NCBI RefSeq assembly: GCF_002939985.1
Contig: NZ_MDFM01000001.1
Location: 62,001 to 126,000, forward strand
Direction of reading: 5' to 3'
From: Xanthomonas hortorum pv. cynarae
Lineage (GTDB): Bacteria; Pseudomonadota; Gammaproteobacteria; Xanthomonadales; Xanthomonadaceae
DNA: 64,000 nucleotides
The notes under the pieces are model-generated. The model was not told where the DNA came from. It saw only the letters and a program-made list of their open reading frames with translations, and made no database searches. Shown here piece by piece: positions 43,570 to 59,307 of this stretch. A program made the translations under genes and the position numbers. Position 1 is the stretch's first letter. Each line of letters begins with the position of its first letter.

Positions 43570-44661
43570 ATGGGTATCAAATGCGGCATCGTCGGCCTGC
43601 CCAACGTCGGCAAGTCGACCCTGTTCAACGCGCTGACCAAGGCCGGCATCGCTGCGGCCAATTTCCCGTTCTGCACCATCGAGCCGAACGTCGGCATCGT
43701 GCCGGTGCCGGATCTGCGGCTGAACCAGCTGGCTGAGATCGTCAAGCCGCAAAAGCTGATCCCGACCGCGGTCGAGTTCGTCGATATCGCCGGCCTGGTC
43801 GCGGGTGCGGCCAGCGGCGAAGGGCTGGGCAACAAGTTCCTGGCCCACATCCGCGAAGTCGATGCGATCACTCACGTGGTGCGTTGCTTCGAGAACGACG
43901 ACGTCATCCACGTGAACAACAAGGTCGACCCGATCGCCGATATCGAAACCATCGATACCGAGCTGGCATTGGCCGATCTGGATAGCGTGGAAAAGGCGCT
44001 CAACCGTGCCGAGCGCAGTGCCAAGGGCGGCGACAAGGATGCAGCGGCACGCAAGCCGGTGCTGGCCAAGTTGCAGGCCGCGCTGGCCGACGGCAAGGCC
44101 GGCCGCTCAGTCGGTCTGGACGAGGAAGAAAAAGCGCTGGTGCGCGATCTGTTCCTGCTCACGCTCAAGCCGGTGATGTACATCGCCAACGTGCTCGAAG
44201 ACGGTTTCGAGAACAACCCGCACCTGGATGCGGTGCGTGCGCATGCAGTGACCGAAGGTGCCGAAGTGGTGCCGGTCTCGGCAGCGATCGAGGAAGAGCT
44301 GTCGCAGCTCGACGACGAAGATCGCGACACCTTCCTGGCTGACCTGGGCCTGACCGAGCCGGGCTTGAATCGCGTCATTCGCGCGGCCTACAAGCTGCTT
44401 GGCCTGCAGACCTACTTCACCGCAGGCGTCAAGGAAGTGCGTGCGTGGACGGTCAAGGCCGGCTCCACTGCGCCGCAGGCCGCAGCGGTGATCCACACCG
44501 ATTTCGAGAAGGGCTTCATCCGCGCCGAGACGATCGGTTTCGACGACTTCATCAAGTACCGCGGCGAAACCGGCGCGCGCGATGCCGGTCGTCTGCGGCT
44601 GGAAGGCAAGGAATATCGCGTCAAGGAAGGCGATGTGCTGCACTTCCGCTTCAACGTCTGA
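43570..44661 (+). CDS. ychF: Redox-regulated ATPase/GTPase YchF
   Basis: The 363-residue Obg-family P-loop NTPase has the same length as E. coli YchF. It shows Walker [10 protein letters not shown], switch regions FCTIEPNVG and [12 protein letters not shown], a coiled-coil middle and a TGS domain at the C-terminus ([39 protein letters not shown]). YchF binds ribosomes and hydrolyses ATP; it is linked to stress response and translation control. The ATG at 43570 is chosen because the motif starts at once; the frame open upstream is inside the repeat. Confidence 0.97.
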   Translation: MGIKCGIVGLPNVGKSTLFNALTKAGIAAANFPFCTIEPNVGIVPVPDLRLNQLAEIVKPQKLIPTAVEFVDIAGLVAGAASGEGLGNKFLAHIREVDAITHVVRCFENDDVIHVNNKVDPIADIETIDTELALADLDSVEKALNRAERSAKGGDKDAAARKPVLAKLQAALADGKAGRSVGLDEEEKALVRDLFLLTLKPVMYIANVLEDGFENNPHLDAVRAHAVTEGAEVVPVSAAIEEELSQLDDEDRDTFLADLGLTEPGLNRVIRAAYKLLGLQTYFTAGVKEVRAWTVKAGSTAPQAAAVIHTDFEKGFIRAETIGFDDFIKYRGETGARDAGRLRLEGKEYRVKEGDVLHFRFNV

Positions 44662-44724
44662 GCGGGTGCGTGCGGCCGGCATGGCTGCGCACATTCAGAC
44701 GTGACAAATAGCGCGAAATTTTTG

Positions 44725-44753
44725 TTGACACTGCTTGTCTCCCACAACAAAAT
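44725..44753 (+). promoter_or_regulatory. Predicted promoter of the tRNA-Tyr/Gly/Thr-tuf unit
   Basis: TTGACA (44725-44730) and CAAAAT (44748-44753) are separated by 17 bp. The start would be about 55 nt before tRNA-Tyr, with an A/T-rich stretch around the -35. Confidence 0.65.
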
Positions 44754-44814
44754 AGCGGGCTGCTTCACCCCGAACCGAATCGCTTTATCGCGCCCCGGTC
44801 CGGTAGTAAAAGCT

Positions 44815-44900
44815 GGAGGGATACCCAAGCGGCCAACGGGGGCAGACTGTAAATCTGCTGGCTTACGCCTTCGGTGGTTCGAATCCACCTCCCTCCACCA
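44815..44900 (+). tRNA. tRNA-Tyr (anticodon GTA)
   Basis: A class II tRNA with acceptor stem GGAGGGA/TCCCTCC, anticodon GTA at 44949-44951 is not possible; the anticodon GTA lies at 44849-44851 in stem GCAGA/TCTGC. The long variable arm and the encoded CCA fit tRNA-Tyr. Confidence 0.97.
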
Positions 44901-44929
44901 GTTTCATGTTGTGTCTTGCAGTTCCCGGT

Positions 44930-45003
44930 GCGGGAGTAGTTCAACGGTAGAACCTCAGCCTTCCAAGCTGATGGTGCGGGTTCGATTCCCGTCTCCCGCT
45001 CCA
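44930..45003 (+). tRNA. tRNA-Gly (anticodon TCC)
   Basis: Acceptor stem GCGGGAG/CTCCCGC, anticodon stem TCAGC/GCTGA with TCC at 44962-44964, and encoded CCA. Confidence 0.97.
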
Positions 45004-45036
45004 TTGAACGTAAATGCATGGCATAATGCAAAACTC

Positions 45037-45112
45037 GCTCACGTAGCTCAGTCGGTAGAGCACCTCCTTGGTAAGGAGGAGGTCGAAGGTTCGATTCCTT
45101 TCGTGAGCACCA
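45037..45112 (+). tRNA. tRNA-Thr (anticodon GGT)
   Basis: Acceptor stem GCTCACG/CGTGAGC, anticodon stem CCTCC/GGAGG with GGT at 45070-45072, and encoded CCA. The tRNA ends 46 bp before tuf copy 1. Confidence 0.97.
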
Positions 45113-45158
45113 TTACTCAATCGTCTTCAACTCCAAACGATTACCGAGACACGCACCC

Positions 45159-46349
<1,191 letters not shown>

Positions 46350-46357
46350 GTGCCTGC

Positions 46358-46383
46358 ATCCAGTCGCCTCGCGGCGGCTGGAT
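46358..46383 (+). terminator. Hairpin after tuf copy 1
   Basis: ATCCAGTCGCC and GGCGGCTGGAT form an 11-bp stem (one G-T pair) with loop TCGC. No U run follows, and tRNA-Trp and secE lie just downstream, so partial termination or processing is likely. Confidence 0.55.
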
Positions 46384-46455
46384 TCAAGCGAATGGCGGGC
46401 CGGCTGAACCTCGGTCCGCCTTCGTTGTCTTAGGGTTTGCGGTAAACGAGTACAT

Positions 46456-46531
<76 letters not shown>

Positions 46532-46580
46532 CTCCTCTTTCCGGCCCAGTAATTCGGGTCAGATCGGTAACTAGAGTCGG

Positions 46581-46991
46581 ATGAATAGCAAAATCGAGCC
46601 TTCCAAAAGCGCGTCTGCTGCAAGCGCTGATATCGTGAAATACGTCCTCTCCGCGCTCCTGGTGATTGCGGGGTTGTTTGTGTGGTTCTGGTTTTCTGCG
46701 CCTGAACGTGCAACCCAGTTTGGAGCCTGGACGCCGCAATTGCGCGCGCTGGCTGTGATCGTTGGGTTGGCGGCGGGTGCGTTTGTGTTTCTGGGGACCG
46801 GCAAAGGCCGTGAAACCCGTGAATTCATGTCCGAATCCAGGTTCGAGTTGCGCAAGGTGGTCTGGCCGACGCGCCAGGAAGCCATCCGTACTACCTGGGT
46901 CGTGATTGTTGTTGTAATCATTCTGAGTTTGCTGTTGGGCGGCTTCGATTTCGTCATCCAGAAGCTCACGCAGTGGTTCCTGGCTCGTTAA
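46581..46991 (+). CDS. secE: Preprotein translocase subunit SecE
   Basis: The 136-residue protein has three hydrophobic segments ([61 protein letters not shown]). The conserved amphipathic region [22 protein letters not shown] before the last helix is the SecE signature. E. coli SecE (127 residues) has the same topology. It clamps the SecY channel. It lies 13 bp before nusG, forming the conserved secE-nusG pair. Confidence 0.95.
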   Translation: MNSKIEPSKSASAASADIVKYVLSALLVIAGLFVWFWFSAPERATQFGAWTPQLRALAVIVGLAAGAFVFLGTGKGRETREFMSESRFELRKVVWPTRQEAIRTTWVVIVVVIILSLLLGGFDFVIQKLTQWFLAR

Positions 46992-47004
46992 GGAGAATCA
47001 AGCA

Positions 47005-47562
47005 GTGAAGCGTTGGTATGTCGTTCACGCCTATTCAGGCTTTGAAAAATCTGTCGCTCAAGCCTTGCGCGACCGCATCGTGCGTGCCGAGATGGAAGAG
47101 CGTTTCGGTGACGTGCTGGTGCCGACCGAAGAAGTCATCGAGATGCGCGCCGGCCAGAAGCGTCGGTCCGAGCGCAAGTTCTTCCCCGGCTATGTGCTGG
47201 TGCAGATCGAGACGCACGAAGAAGCCGGTATCCCGCGTATCGACAATGAAAGCTGGCACTTGGTGAAGGAAACTTCCAAGGTGATGGGTTTCATTGGTGG
47301 CACGGCCGACCGCCCGTTGCCGATTCGCGACGAAGAGGCGGATGCAATCCTGCAGCGTGTGCAGGATGGTGTCGAGAAGCCGCGTCCGAAGGTGTTGTTC
47401 GAGCCGGGTCAGATGGTGCGCGTCACCGATGGCCCGTTCAACGACTTCAATGGCGTTGTTGAAGAAGTCAATTACGAGAAGAGCCGGCTGCGGGTTGCCG
47501 TACTCATCTTTGGTCGCTCCACGCCGGTCGAGCTCGAGTTCGGTCAGGTCGAGAAGGGCTGA
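47005..47562 (+). CDS. nusG: Transcription termination/antitermination factor NusG
   Basis: The 185-residue protein has the NGN domain ([38 protein letters not shown]) and a C-terminal KOW domain ([25 protein letters not shown]). It binds RNA polymerase and links it to Rho or ribosomes. The start is GTG at 47005, preceded by AAGGAG. It belongs with secE; a new promoter for rplK lies after it. Confidence 0.96.
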   Translation: MKRWYVVHAYSGFEKSVAQALRDRIVRAEMEERFGDVLVPTEEVIEMRAGQKRRSERKFFPGYVLVQIETHEEAGIPRIDNESWHLVKETSKVMGFIGGTADRPLPIRDEEADAILQRVQDGVEKPRPKVLFEPGQMVRVTDGPFNDFNGVVEEVNYEKSRLRVAVLIFGRSTPVELEFGQVEKG

Positions 47563-47579
47563 CCCAGTCGGGTGCTGCC

Positions 47580-47608
47580 TAGGCACTCGCAACAATTGCT
47601 GCTATAGT
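47580..47608 (+). promoter_or_regulatory. Predicted promoter of rplK-rplA
   Basis: TAGGCA (47580-47585) and TATAGT (47603-47608) with 17-bp spacing. The leader, about 145 nt long, contains a perfect hairpin ATGGCTGCC-TTAT-GGCAGCCAT at 47645-47666. Confidence 0.55.
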
Positions 47609-47644
47609 TCGCGGCTCGCTCACCTGGCGAACCGCCGGGAAATA

Positions 47645-47666
47645 ATGGCTGCCTTATGGCAGCCAT
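47645..47666 (+). other. Hairpin in the rplK leader
   Basis: A perfect 9-bp stem with a 4-nt loop in the leader between the predicted start point and rplK. Downstream, near 47717-47740, GGGGAGCC faces GGCGCT and could form part of an L1 feedback site, but this is only suggestive. Confidence 0.55.
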
Positions 47667-47760
47667 CTGCGTGTTACCAGAAACGTGAAGCCGGGACACG
47701 TGATTTCCCGGTCCGATGGGGAGCCTGTCGTCAAGGCGCTAGCACCCGGAGAGTGTCGAA

Positions 47761-48189
47761 ATGGCTAAGAAAATACTTTCGTATATCAAGTTGCAGGTCA
47801 AGGCCGGTCAGGCCAACCCTGCGCCGCCGGTGGGCCCTGCGCTGGGTCAGCGCGGTCTGAACATCATGGAGTTCTGCAAGGCGTTCAATGCAGCGACTTC
47901 CAAGCTGGAGTCGGGTCTGCCGACGCCGGTGATCATCACCGCGTATTCCGACCGTACCTTCACGTTCGTCACCAAGAGCACCCCGGCCAGCGTGCTGCTT
48001 AAGAAGGCTGCAGGCGTGACCTCCGGCTCCAAGCGCCCCAACACCGACAAGGTGGGCAAGGTGACGCGCAAGCAGCTGGAAGAGATCGCCAAGGTCAAGG
48101 AAGCCGATTTGACGGCGGCCGAGCTGGAAGCGGCAGTGCGTACGATTGCGGGTTCTGCCCGCAGCATGGGTTTGACGGTGGAGGGCTAA
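47761..48189 (+). CDS. rplK: 50S ribosomal protein L11
   Basis: The 142-residue protein has the usual L11 length and motifs: [35 protein letters not shown] at the N-terminus and the RNA-binding C-terminal domain ending [16 protein letters not shown]. It binds the GTPase-associated centre of 23S rRNA. rplA follows after 3 bp. In E. coli L1 represses this unit through the mRNA leader. Confidence 0.98.
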   Translation: MAKKILSYIKLQVKAGQANPAPPVGPALGQRGLNIMEFCKAFNAATSKLESGLPTPVIITAYSDRTFTFVTKSTPASVLLKKAAGVTSGSKRPNTDKVGKVTRKQLEEIAKVKEADLTAAELEAAVRTIAGSARSMGLTVEG

Positions 48190-48192
48190 GAC

Positions 48193-48891
48193 ATGGCACA
48201 GAGCAAGCGAGTTAAGGCCATTGCGGCCGCTGTCGTTCCGGGCAAGACCTATGCCTTCGATGACGCAATCAAGATCTTGAAGACCGTGACCAAGGCCAAG
48301 TTCGTCGAGTCGATCGACGTTGCTGTGCGCCTGGGCGTGGACGCCAAGAAGTCCGACCAGCAGGTGCGCGGTTCCACCGTGCTGCCGGCCGGTACCGGCA
48401 AGAGCGTGCGCGTTGCAGTGTTCGCACCGGCCGGCGCCAAGGCTGACGAAGCCCTGGCTGCAGGCGCCGAGGCAGTGGGCATGGACGACCTGGCAGAGAA
48501 GATGCAGGCCGGCGATCTGAGCTACGACGTGGTCATCGCCACCCCGGACGCAATGCGCGTCGTCGGTAAGCTCGGCACGCTGTTGGGCCCGCGCGGCCTG
48601 ATGCCGAACCCCAAGGTCGGCACCGTGTCGGCCAACCCGGGTGAAGCCGTCAAGAATGCCAAGTCGGGTCAGGTGCGCTACCGCACCGACAAGGCCGGCA
48701 TCATCCACTGCACCATCGGCAAGGCCAGCTTCGATGACGAAGCGCTGAAGTCGAACCTGCAGGCGCTGCTGCTGGACCTGATCAAGGCCAAGCCGGCTAC
48801 CTCCAAGGGGACCTACCTGCAGAAGGTGTCGGTCAGCTCGACGATGGGTCCTGGCGTCACGGTTGATCAGTCCAGCCTTGCGCTGAAGTGA
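48193..48891 (+). CDS. rplA: 50S ribosomal protein L1
   Basis: The 232-residue protein contains the L1 signature ([34 protein letters not shown]) and the C-terminal [19 protein letters not shown] segment. It forms the L1 stalk and in many bacteria represses rplKA translation. A perfect 10-bp hairpin follows the stop, and a 549-bp gap separates it from rplJ. Confidence 0.98.
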   Translation: MAQSKRVKAIAAAVVPGKTYAFDDAIKILKTVTKAKFVESIDVAVRLGVDAKKSDQQVRGSTVLPAGTGKSVRVAVFAPAGAKADEALAAGAEAVGMDDLAEKMQAGDLSYDVVIATPDAMRVVGKLGTLLGPRGLMPNPKVGTVSANPGEAVKNAKSGQVRYRTDKAGIIHCTIGKASFDDEALKSNLQALLLDLIKAKPATSKGTYLQKVSVSSTMGPGVTVDQSSLALK

Positions 48892-48897
48892 GTTGAT

Positions 48898-48924
48898 GGG
48901 TCAGGCCTGTCATGGGCCTGACCC
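48898..48924 (+). terminator. Hairpin after rplA
   Basis: GGGTCAGGCC and GGCCTGACCC form a perfect 10-bp stem with a 7-nt loop. No U tract follows, so it may be a partial terminator or a processing site between rplKA and rplJL. Confidence 0.6.
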
Positions 48925-49440
48925 GTCGATGGAGTACAGCATTGTTTTTCCGGCCCGGGTCACCGTGTGCTGGGAGTCCGTTCCCTCCTTTGGGGTAACG
49001 GACATTTTGAAGGCGATCGCCGGCATGTCCGGCGGTAGCCGTCAAAGACCGCAGGCGCGGTCAGCGCAGATCGACGACGGGCAGGGATGCTCACATTGGC
49101 AAGGAGTCGCCGTCGATGCAGCGGGGTCGCTTAATCAGGTTCGTATGAGCCGGCCGGCGTAGATGGTGTCGCCCTTCTGGAGCTTTCTGGTTTACGCGCG
49201 TCTGGGACATCCCGGATCGAGCCCACTCCAGGTCTAGAAAGGCCACCAAAGGAACATCGGTCGATGTTCCCGGCTTCCAGGATGGAGGCTGCCCTGGACC
49301 GCAACCGGCAGGAGCCGCGAGCGGAGTAGTTTGAAGCGGGGATTGGAGATTCGGCATTGGGGATTGGCAGAAGCGGCTTCATCAGCTCTGACCAATCCCG
49401 AATCGCTAATCCCGAATCCCGGCTTTAACGGAGGAGTGCA
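48925..49440 (+). promoter_or_regulatory. Long rplJL leader region
   Basis: No gene is supported here. A hairpin GTCCGTT/AACGGAC lies at 48976-49003. A perfect 20-bp palindrome GGAACATCG-GT-CGATGTTCC is at 49251-49270. A dispersed inverted repeat occupies 49337-49422. GGAGGAG, the rplJ ribosome-binding site, follows. In E. coli the rplJ leader is the L10 feedback site; the same role is likely here, though I cannot place the L10 site exactly. Confidence 0.5.
49337..49422. repeat. Imperfect inverted repeat of the GGGATTCG family before rplJ
   Basis: Two 31-nt arms match as inverted repeats at 24 of 31 positions, each made of GGGATT-type 7-8 nt units. The element ends 18 bp before the rplJ start codon. 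Confidence 0.75.
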
Positions 49441-49974
49441 ATGGCTCTCAATCTGTCTCAGAAGCAAGAAGTAGTCGCCGAGCTGGCAGACATCGCCGCC
49501 AAGGCCCACTCCTTGATCGCCGCCGAATACGCTGGCATCACGGTCTCCCAGATGACCGCGATGCGCAAGCAGGCCCGCGAAACCGGGGTGTTCTTGAAAG
49601 TTGTCAAGAACACCCTGGCCGCGCGCGCCGTTGAAGGTACTGATTTCGCTGTCGTCGCTGACAAGCTGGTCGGTCCTTTGCTGTATGCGTTTTCGATGGA
49701 GGAGCCCGGCGCTGCCGGTCGCCTGATCAAGGAATTCGCCAAGGGCAACGACAAGTTGCAGGCCAAGGTCGTGTCCATCGGCGGGGAACTGTTCCCGGCT
49801 GGTCACGTCGACGTGTTGGCATCGCTGCCGACCCGCAATCAGGCCCTGGCCATGCTGGCCCGCGTGCTGTCCGAACCGGCTGCCATGTTCGCCCGTGCCG
49901 TCAAGGCCGTTGGCGACAAGCAGGGTGGTGGCGATGAAGCCGCCGCGCCGGTCGCCGAGACTGCCGAAGCTTGA
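49441..49974 (+). CDS. rplJ: 50S ribosomal protein L10
   Basis: The 177-residue protein has the L10 N-terminal rRNA-binding domain ([58 protein letters not shown]) and the long C-terminal helix that carries L7/L12 dimers. It is the base of the ribosomal stalk and the usual autoregulator of rplJL. GGAGGAG precedes the ATG. rplL starts 54 bp downstream. Confidence 0.97.
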   Translation: MALNLSQKQEVVAELADIAAKAHSLIAAEYAGITVSQMTAMRKQARETGVFLKVVKNTLAARAVEGTDFAVVADKLVGPLLYAFSMEEPGAAGRLIKEFAKGNDKLQAKVVSIGGELFPAGHVDVLASLPTRNQALAMLARVLSEPAAMFARAVKAVGDKQGGGDEAAAPVAETAEA

Positions 49975-50028
49975 TGTCCTAGCGTCTGCTAGAACCCCAA
50001 TCCAGAAAATTATTTAAAGGTAATCACA

Positions 50029-50394
50029 ATGTCCCTTACCAACGAACAGATCGTCGAAGCCATCGCCGAGAAGTCCCTGATGGAAGTGATGGAGCTGGTC
50101 AAGGCCATCGAAGAGAAGTTCGGCGTCTCCGCCGCCGCTCCGGTCGCTGCTGCTGCAGCTGGCCCGGCTGCCGTGGTTGAAGAGCAGACCGAGTTCAACG
50201 TGGTGTTGGTCAGCTGCGGCGCCAACAAGGTCGGCGTCATCAAGGCCGTCCGCGCCGTGACCGGCCTGGGTCTGAAGGAAGCCAAGGATCTGACCGAAGC
50301 CGGTGGCATCCTGAAGGAAGGCGCAACCAAGGACGAAGCCGAGAAGATCAAGAAGGAACTGACCGAAGCCGGCGCGACCGTCGAAGTCAAGTAA
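50029..50394 (+). CDS. rplL: 50S ribosomal protein L7/L12
   Basis: The 121-residue stalk protein has the N-terminal dimerisation helix, an Ala-rich hinge (about 36-52, [13 protein letters not shown]) and the conserved C-terminal domain ([34 protein letters not shown]). It recruits translational GTPases such as the EF-Tu and EF-G encoded downstream. An attenuator-like hairpin follows. Confidence 0.98.
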   Translation: MSLTNEQIVEAIAEKSLMEVMELVKAIEEKFGVSAAAPVAAAAAGPAAVVEEQTEFNVVLVSCGANKVGVIKAVRAVTGLGLKEAKDLTEAGGILKEGATKDEAEKIKKELTEAGATVEVK

Positions 50395-50436
50395 GCAGCA
50401 TCTTGCATCGCCAGCGTTTCAGGGTGATGCACTGAA

Positions 50437-50461
50437 GGCTGGGAGCGTAAAGCTCCCGGCC
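50437..50461 (+). terminator. Attenuator-like hairpin between rplL and rpoB
   Basis: GGCTGGGAGC and GCTCCCGGCC form a 10-bp stem (one T-G pair) with loop GTAAA, followed by CTTTGG. In E. coli an attenuator in the same gap lowers rpoBC expression relative to rplJL. Confidence 0.7.
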
Positions 50462-50480
50462 TTTGGCCGTTGATGGAAAG

Positions 50481-50626
50481 CCGGGATTTGAGAGTCGGCA
50501 TTCGGGATTCGAAGGCAATCTTCGCCATCCCCAATCTGGTCATCCCAATCTCCGCTTCACCGAGTTGGTAGTTGGAAGTAGCAAGAGAAGGCGTGCTGGT
50601 GCCGGCAATACCAGCGACTTCCAACT
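50481..50626. repeat. Inverted repeats in the rpoB leader
   Basis: Arms at 50481-50515 and 50525-50555 belong to the GGGATTCG family. After them AGTTGGAAGT (50570-50579) pairs perfectly with ACTTCCAACT (50617-50626), with an inner GCTGGT/ACCAGC stem. A U-rich stretch (ATTTTGTTAT) follows, so the second structure could be a weak terminator. Confidence 0.65.
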
Positions 50627-50688
50627 GACAATTTTGTTATTTCAGGGCCGCGGCGACGCTGCCCCCGCAACCTAGGGTGGAAGACCTC

Positions 50689-54840
<4,152 letters not shown>

Positions 54841-54847
54841 TCGAGCT

Positions 54848-54880
54848 GGATCCAGGCGCCGTAATGCGGTGCCTGGATCC
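54848..54880 (+). other. Hairpin in the rpoB-rpoC spacer
   Basis: GGATCCAGGC and GCCTGGATCC pair perfectly, with four inner pairs (one wobble) and a 5-nt loop, giving a stem of about 14 bp. It lies in the 100-bp spacer; a processing site is more likely than a terminator since rpoC follows. Confidence 0.65.
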
Positions 54881-54940
54881 GGAACGTAATGCCCTCGGTT
54901 TCATCTCAGATACGAAATTCCTCCGACCCGGAGATATCCA

Positions 54941-57900
54941 ATGAAAGACCTGCTCAACCTCTTCAATCAACAGCGCCAGACGCTGGATTTCGACGCGATC
55001 AAGATCGCGCTGGCCTCGCCTGACCTGATCCGTTCGTGGTCCTACGGCGAAGTGAAGAAGCCCGAAACCATCAACTACCGCACCTTCAAGCCCGAGCGTG
55101 ACGGCCTGTTCTGCGCTGCCATCTTTGGTCCGATCAAGGACTACGAATGCCTGTGCGGCAAGTACAAGCGCATGAAGCACCGTGGCGTGGTCTGCGAAAA
55201 GTGCGGCACCGAAGTCACCCTTGCCAAGGTGCGTCGTGAGCGCATGGGTCACATCGATCTGGCGTCGCCGGTCGCGCATATCTGGTTCCTCAAGTCGCTG
55301 CCCTCGCGCATCGGTTTGATGCTGGACATGACCCTGCGCGACATCGAGCGCGTGCTGTACTTCGAAGCCTACGTGGTCACCGAGCCGGGCCTGACCCCGC
55401 TCGAGCGCCGCCAGCTGCTGACCGAAGAGCAGTACCTGACCGCACGCCAGGAGTACAACGACGACTTCGACGCCGCCATGGGCGCCGAGGCCGTGTACGA
55501 ACTGCTGCGCACGATCGAGCTGCAGTCCGAAATGACCCGTCTGCGCGAAGAAATCGCCAGCACCGGTTCGGAAACCAAGCTCAAGCGTCTGACCAAGCGC
55601 ATCAAGCTGATCGAAGCCTTCCTGGAATCGGGCAACCGTCCGGAGTGGATGGTCATGACCGTGCTGCCGGTGCTGCCGCCGGACCTGCGTCCGCTGGTGC
55701 CGCTGGATGGTGGCCGCTTCGCGACCTCGGATCTGAACGATCTGTACCGCCGCGTGATCAACCGCAACAACCGTCTGCGTCGTCTGCTCGAGCTCAATGC
55801 GCCGGACATCATCGTGCGCAACGAAAAGCGCATGCTGCAGGAATCGGTCGATGCGCTGCTGGACAACGGCCGTCGCGGCCGTGCCATCACCGGCACCAAC
55901 AAGCGTCCTCTGAAGTCGCTGGCCGACATGATCAAGGGCAAGCAGGGCCGGTTCCGTCAGAACCTGCTCGGCAAGCGCGTGGACTACTCCGGTCGTTCGG
56001 TCATCACCGTCGGTCCGTACCTCAAGCTGCACCAGTGCGGCCTGCCGAAGAAGATGGCGCTGGAGCTGTTCAAGCCGTTCGTGTTCGCCAAGCTGCAGCG
56101 TCGCGGCCTGGCCACCACCATCAAGGCCGCCAAGAAGCTGGTCGAGCGCGAAGAAGCCGAAGTCTGGGACATCCTGGAAGAAGTGATCCGCGAGCATCCG
56201 GTGCTGTTGAACCGCGCGCCGACCCTGCACCGTCTGGGCATCCAGGCGTTCGAGCCGGTGTTGATCGAAGGCAAGGCCATTCAGCTGCATCCGCTGGTGT
56301 GTACCGCCTTCAACGCCGACTTCGACGGTGACCAGATGGCCGTCCACGTGCCGCTCTCGCTGGAAGCCCAGCTGGAAGCGCGTGCGCTGATGATGTCCAC
56401 CAACAACATCCTGTCGCCGGCCAACGGCGAGCCGATCATCGTGCCGTCGCAGGACGTGGTGTTGGGCTTGTACTACATGAGCCGCGCGCTGGAGAACAAG
56501 AAGGGCGAGGGCATGGTGTTCGCCAACACCAGCGAAGTGAAGCGCGCCTACGACAACCGCGTGGTGGAACTGCACGCAAAGGTCAAGGTCCGTATCACCC
56601 AGGTGGACGTCGATGCCGTCGATGGCAAGCGCACCAGCGGTACCTCGATCGTGGATACCACGGTCGGTCGTGCGCTGTTGAGCGAAATCCTGCCCGAAGG
56701 CCTGCCGTTCCAGCTGGCCAACACCGAGATGACCAAGAAGAACATCTCGCGTCTGATCAACTCCAGCTACCGTCTGCTGGGCTTGAAGGACACCGTCGTG
56801 TTCGCCGACAAGCTGATGTACACCGGCTATGCTTACGCCACCCGCGCAGGCGTGTCGATCGGCATCGACGACATGCTGATCCCGGACGAGAAGAAGGGCA
56901 TCCTCACCGAGGCAGAAGCCGAAGTGCTGGAAATCCAGGAGCAGTACCAGTCCGGTCTGGTCACCGCCGGCGAGCGTTACAACAAGGTCGTGGACATCTG
57001 GTCGCGCACCAGCGAGCGCATCGCCAAGGCGATGATGGACACCATCGGTACCGAGAAGGTCGAAAATGCCAAGGGCGAAACCATCGACCAGAAGTCGATG
57101 AACTCACTGTACATCATGGCCGACTCCGGTGCGCGTGGTAGCCAGGCGCAGATCCGTCAGCTGGCCGGTATGCGCGGCCTGATGGCGCGTCCGGACGGCT
57201 CGATCATCGAGACGCCGATCAAGGCGAACTTCCGCGAAGGCCTGAACGTGCAGGAGTACTTCAACTCCACCCACGGTGCCCGTAAGGGTCTGGCCGATAC
57301 CGCGCTGAAGACCGCGAACTCGGGTTACCTGACCCGTCGTCTGGTCGACGTGGCGCAGGACGTGGTCATCACCGAAGTCGACTGCGGCACCACCGAAGGG
57401 TTGATCATGACCCCGATCGTGGAAGGCGGCGATGTGGTCGAGCCGTTGAAGGAGCGCGTGCTGGGCCGTGTGGTGGCCGAGGACGTGTACCTGCCGGGCA
57501 ACGACGAAGAACCGATCGTCACCCGCAACACGCTGCTCGACGAAGCCTGGGTTGCCAAGTTGGAAGAGGCCAGCGTGCAGTCGGTGAAGGTGCGTTCGAC
57601 CATCAGCTGCGAGTCCTCGTTCGGCGTGTGCGCACGTTGCTACGGTCGCGATCTTGCACGTGGTCACCAGGTCAACATCGGTGAAGCGGTCGGTGTCATT
57701 GCCGCACAGTCCATCGGTGAGCCGGGTACCCAGCTGACCATGCGTACGTTCCACATCGGTGGTGCGGCTTCGCGTGCGGCTGCGGTGGACAACATCACCG
57801 TCAAGACCACCGGTTCGGTGAAGTTCAACAACCTCAAGTCGGTGGCGCACGCCAGCGGCGCACTGGTTGCGGTCTCGCGTTCGGGTGAACTGTCAGTGCT

Positions 57901-59158
57901 CGATGGCCATGGCCGCGAGCGCGAGCGTTACAAGCTGCCTTACGGCGCCACCATCACCGCCAAAGACGGCGATGCGGTCAAGGCCGGGCAGGGCGTTGCC
58001 AACTGGGATCCGCATAACCACCCGATCGTGTCGGAAGTGGCCGGTTTCATTCGCTTCATCGACTTCGTCGACGGCGTCACCGTCATCGAGAAGACCGACG
58101 AACTGACCGGTCTGGCGTCGCGCGAAATCACCGACCCGAAGCGTCGCGGTGCACATGCCAAGGAACTGCGTCCGATCGTGCGCATCGTCGATGGCAAGGG
58201 CAATGATCTGACGATCCCGAACACGGATCTGCCGGCCCAGTACCTGTTGCCGCCGCGCTCCATCGTCAACCTGCAGGACGGCGCCGCCGTCGGCGTGGGC
58301 GACGTGGTCGCCAAGATCCCGCAGGAAGCGTCCAAGACCCGCGACATCACCGGTGGTCTGCCGCGCGTTGCCGATCTGTTCGAAGCCCGCAAGCCGAAGG
58401 ATCCGGCGATCCTGGCCGAGCGTTCGGGCATCATCAGCTTCGGCAAGGACACCAAGGGCAAGCAGCGTCTGATCATCAAGGACACCGATGGTTCGGAACA
58501 CGAAGAGCTGATCCCGAAGTACCGCCAGATCATCGTGTTCGAAGGCGAGCACGTGACCAAGGGCGAGACCGTGGTGGACGGCGAGCCGAGCCCGCAGGAC
58601 ATCCTGCGTCTCCTGGGTGTCGAGCCGCTGGCCGCGTATCTGGTCAAGGAAATCCAGGACGTGTATCGCCTGCAGGGCGTGAAGATCAACGATAAGCACA
58701 TCGAGGTGATCACTCGCCAGATGCTGCGTAAGGTCGAGATCACCGATCAGGGCACCAGCAAATTCCTCAACGGCGAGCAGGTCGAGCGCCAGCGCGTCAT
58801 CGAGGAAAATGTCCGCTTGGTCAAGCGCAACGAATTGCCGGCCAAGTACGATCCGGTGCTGCTGGGTATCACCAAGGCCTCGCTGGCCACCGAGTCGTTC
58901 ATCTCGGCGGCTTCGTTCCAGGAGACCACCCGCGTGTTGACCGAGGCTGCCGTGCGCGGTACCCGCGACAACCTGCGCGGTCTGAAGGAAAACGTGATCG
59001 TGGGTCGTCTGATCCCGGCCGGTACCGGTCTGGCCTACCATGCCGGACGCCGCAAGTCTTCGGGTCTGACCGACTCGGAAATGGAAACGCTGTCGGGCAA
59101 GCCGGCAGTGGCCGAACCGGTCGCCACGGTGGCCGACGCTGGCGCGGACGAGGAGTAA
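54941..59158 (+). CDS. rpoC: DNA-directed RNA polymerase subunit beta'
   Basis: The 1405-residue subunit has the N-terminal zinc ribbon ([20 protein letters not shown], near residues 70-88), the catalytic NADFDGD motif at about 458-464 that holds Mg2+, the trigger loop region, and the second zinc-binding cysteine cluster ([15 protein letters not shown]). E. coli RpoC has 1407 residues. The ATG at 54941 follows GGAGATATCC. A rho-independent terminator follows the stop. Confidence 0.98.
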   Translation: MKDLLNLFNQQRQTLDFDAIKIALASPDLIRSWSYGEVKKPETINYRTFKPERDGLFCAAIFGPIKDYECLCGKYKRMKHRGVVCEKCGTEVTLAKVRRERMGHIDLASPVAHIWFLKSLPSRIGLMLDMTLRDIERVLYFEAYVVTEPGLTPLERRQLLTEEQYLTARQEYNDDFDAAMGAEAVYELLRTIELQSEMTRLREEIASTGSETKLKRLTKRIKLIEAFLESGNRPEWMVMTVLPVLPPDLRPLVPLDGGRFATSDLNDLYRRVINRNNRLRRLLELNAPDIIVRNEKRMLQESVDALLDNGRRGRAITGTNKRPLKSLADMIKGKQGRFRQNLLGKRVDYSGRSVITVGPYLKLHQCGLPKKMALELFKPFVFAKLQRRGLATTIKAAKKLVEREEAEVWDILEEVIREHPVLLNRAPTLHRLGIQAFEPVLIEGKAIQLHPLVCTAFNADFDGDQMAVHVPLSLEAQLEARALMMSTNNILSPANGEPIIVPSQDVVLGLYYMSRALENKKGEGMVFANTSEVKRAYDNRVVELHAKVKVRITQVDVDAVDGKRTSGTSIVDTTVGRALLSEILPEGLPFQLANTEMTKKNISRLINSSYRLLGLKDTVVFADKLMYTGYAYATRAGVSIGIDDMLIPDEKKGILTEAEAEVLEIQEQYQSGLVTAGERYNKVVDIWSRTSERIAKAMMDTIGTEKVENAKGETIDQKSMNSLYIMADSGARGSQAQIRQLAGMRGLMARPDGSIIETPIKANFREGLNVQEYFNSTHGARKGLADTALKTANSGYLTRRLVDVAQDVVITEVDCGTTEGLIMTPIVEGGDVVEPLKERVLGRVVAEDVYLPGNDEEPIVTRNTLLDEAWVAKLEEASVQSVKVRSTISCESSFGVCARCYGRDLARGHQVNIGEAVGVIAAQSIGEPGTQLTMRTFHIGGAASRAAAVDNITVKTTGSVKFNNLKSVAHASGALVAVSRSGELSVLDGHGRERERYKLPYGATITAKDGDAVKAGQGVANWDPHNHPIVSEVAGFIRFIDFVDGVTVIEKTDELTGLASREITDPKRRGAHAKELRPIVRIVDGKGNDLTIPNTDLPAQYLLPPRSIVNLQDGAAVGVGDVVAKIPQEASKTRDITGGLPRVADLFEARKPKDPAILAERSGIISFGKDTKGKQRLIIKDTDGSEHEELIPKYRQIIVFEGEHVTKGETVVDGEPSPQDILRLLGVEPLAAYLVKEIQDVYRLQGVKINDKHIEVITRQMLRKVEITDQGTSKFLNGEQVERQRVIEENVRLVKRNELPAKYDPVLLGITKASLATESFISAASFQETTRVLTEAAVRGTRDNLRGLKENVIVGRLIPAGTGLAYHAGRRKSSGLTDSEMETLSGKPAVAEPVATVADAGADEE

Positions 59159-59198
59159 GCGCTCCGACGGCGGTCGCAAGATCGCCGTAAGCCAAGCG

Positions 59199-59226
59199 AA
59201 AAGGAGGGCAGGAGGCCCTCCGTTTT
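59199..59226 (+). terminator. Rho-independent terminator after rpoC
   Basis: GGAGGGC-AGGAG-GCCCTCC is preceded by AAAA and followed by GTTTT. This ends the rplJL-rpoBC unit before the str operon promoter. Confidence 0.8.
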
Positions 59227-59267
59227 CCGGCCTTTGGATGGGCCAGCAGGGTTAGATTTCCGTGAAG

Positions 59268-59297
59268 TTGACGGAGTTTCGTCCTGCCAGCTATACT
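59268..59297 (+). promoter_or_regulatory. Predicted promoter of the str operon (rpsL)
   Basis: TTGACG (59268-59273) and TATACT (59292-59297) with an 18-bp spacer. The start point would be near 59304, about 77 nt before the rpsL ATG. Confidence 0.7.
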
Positions 59298-59307
59298 TCC
59301 CTGTCTC

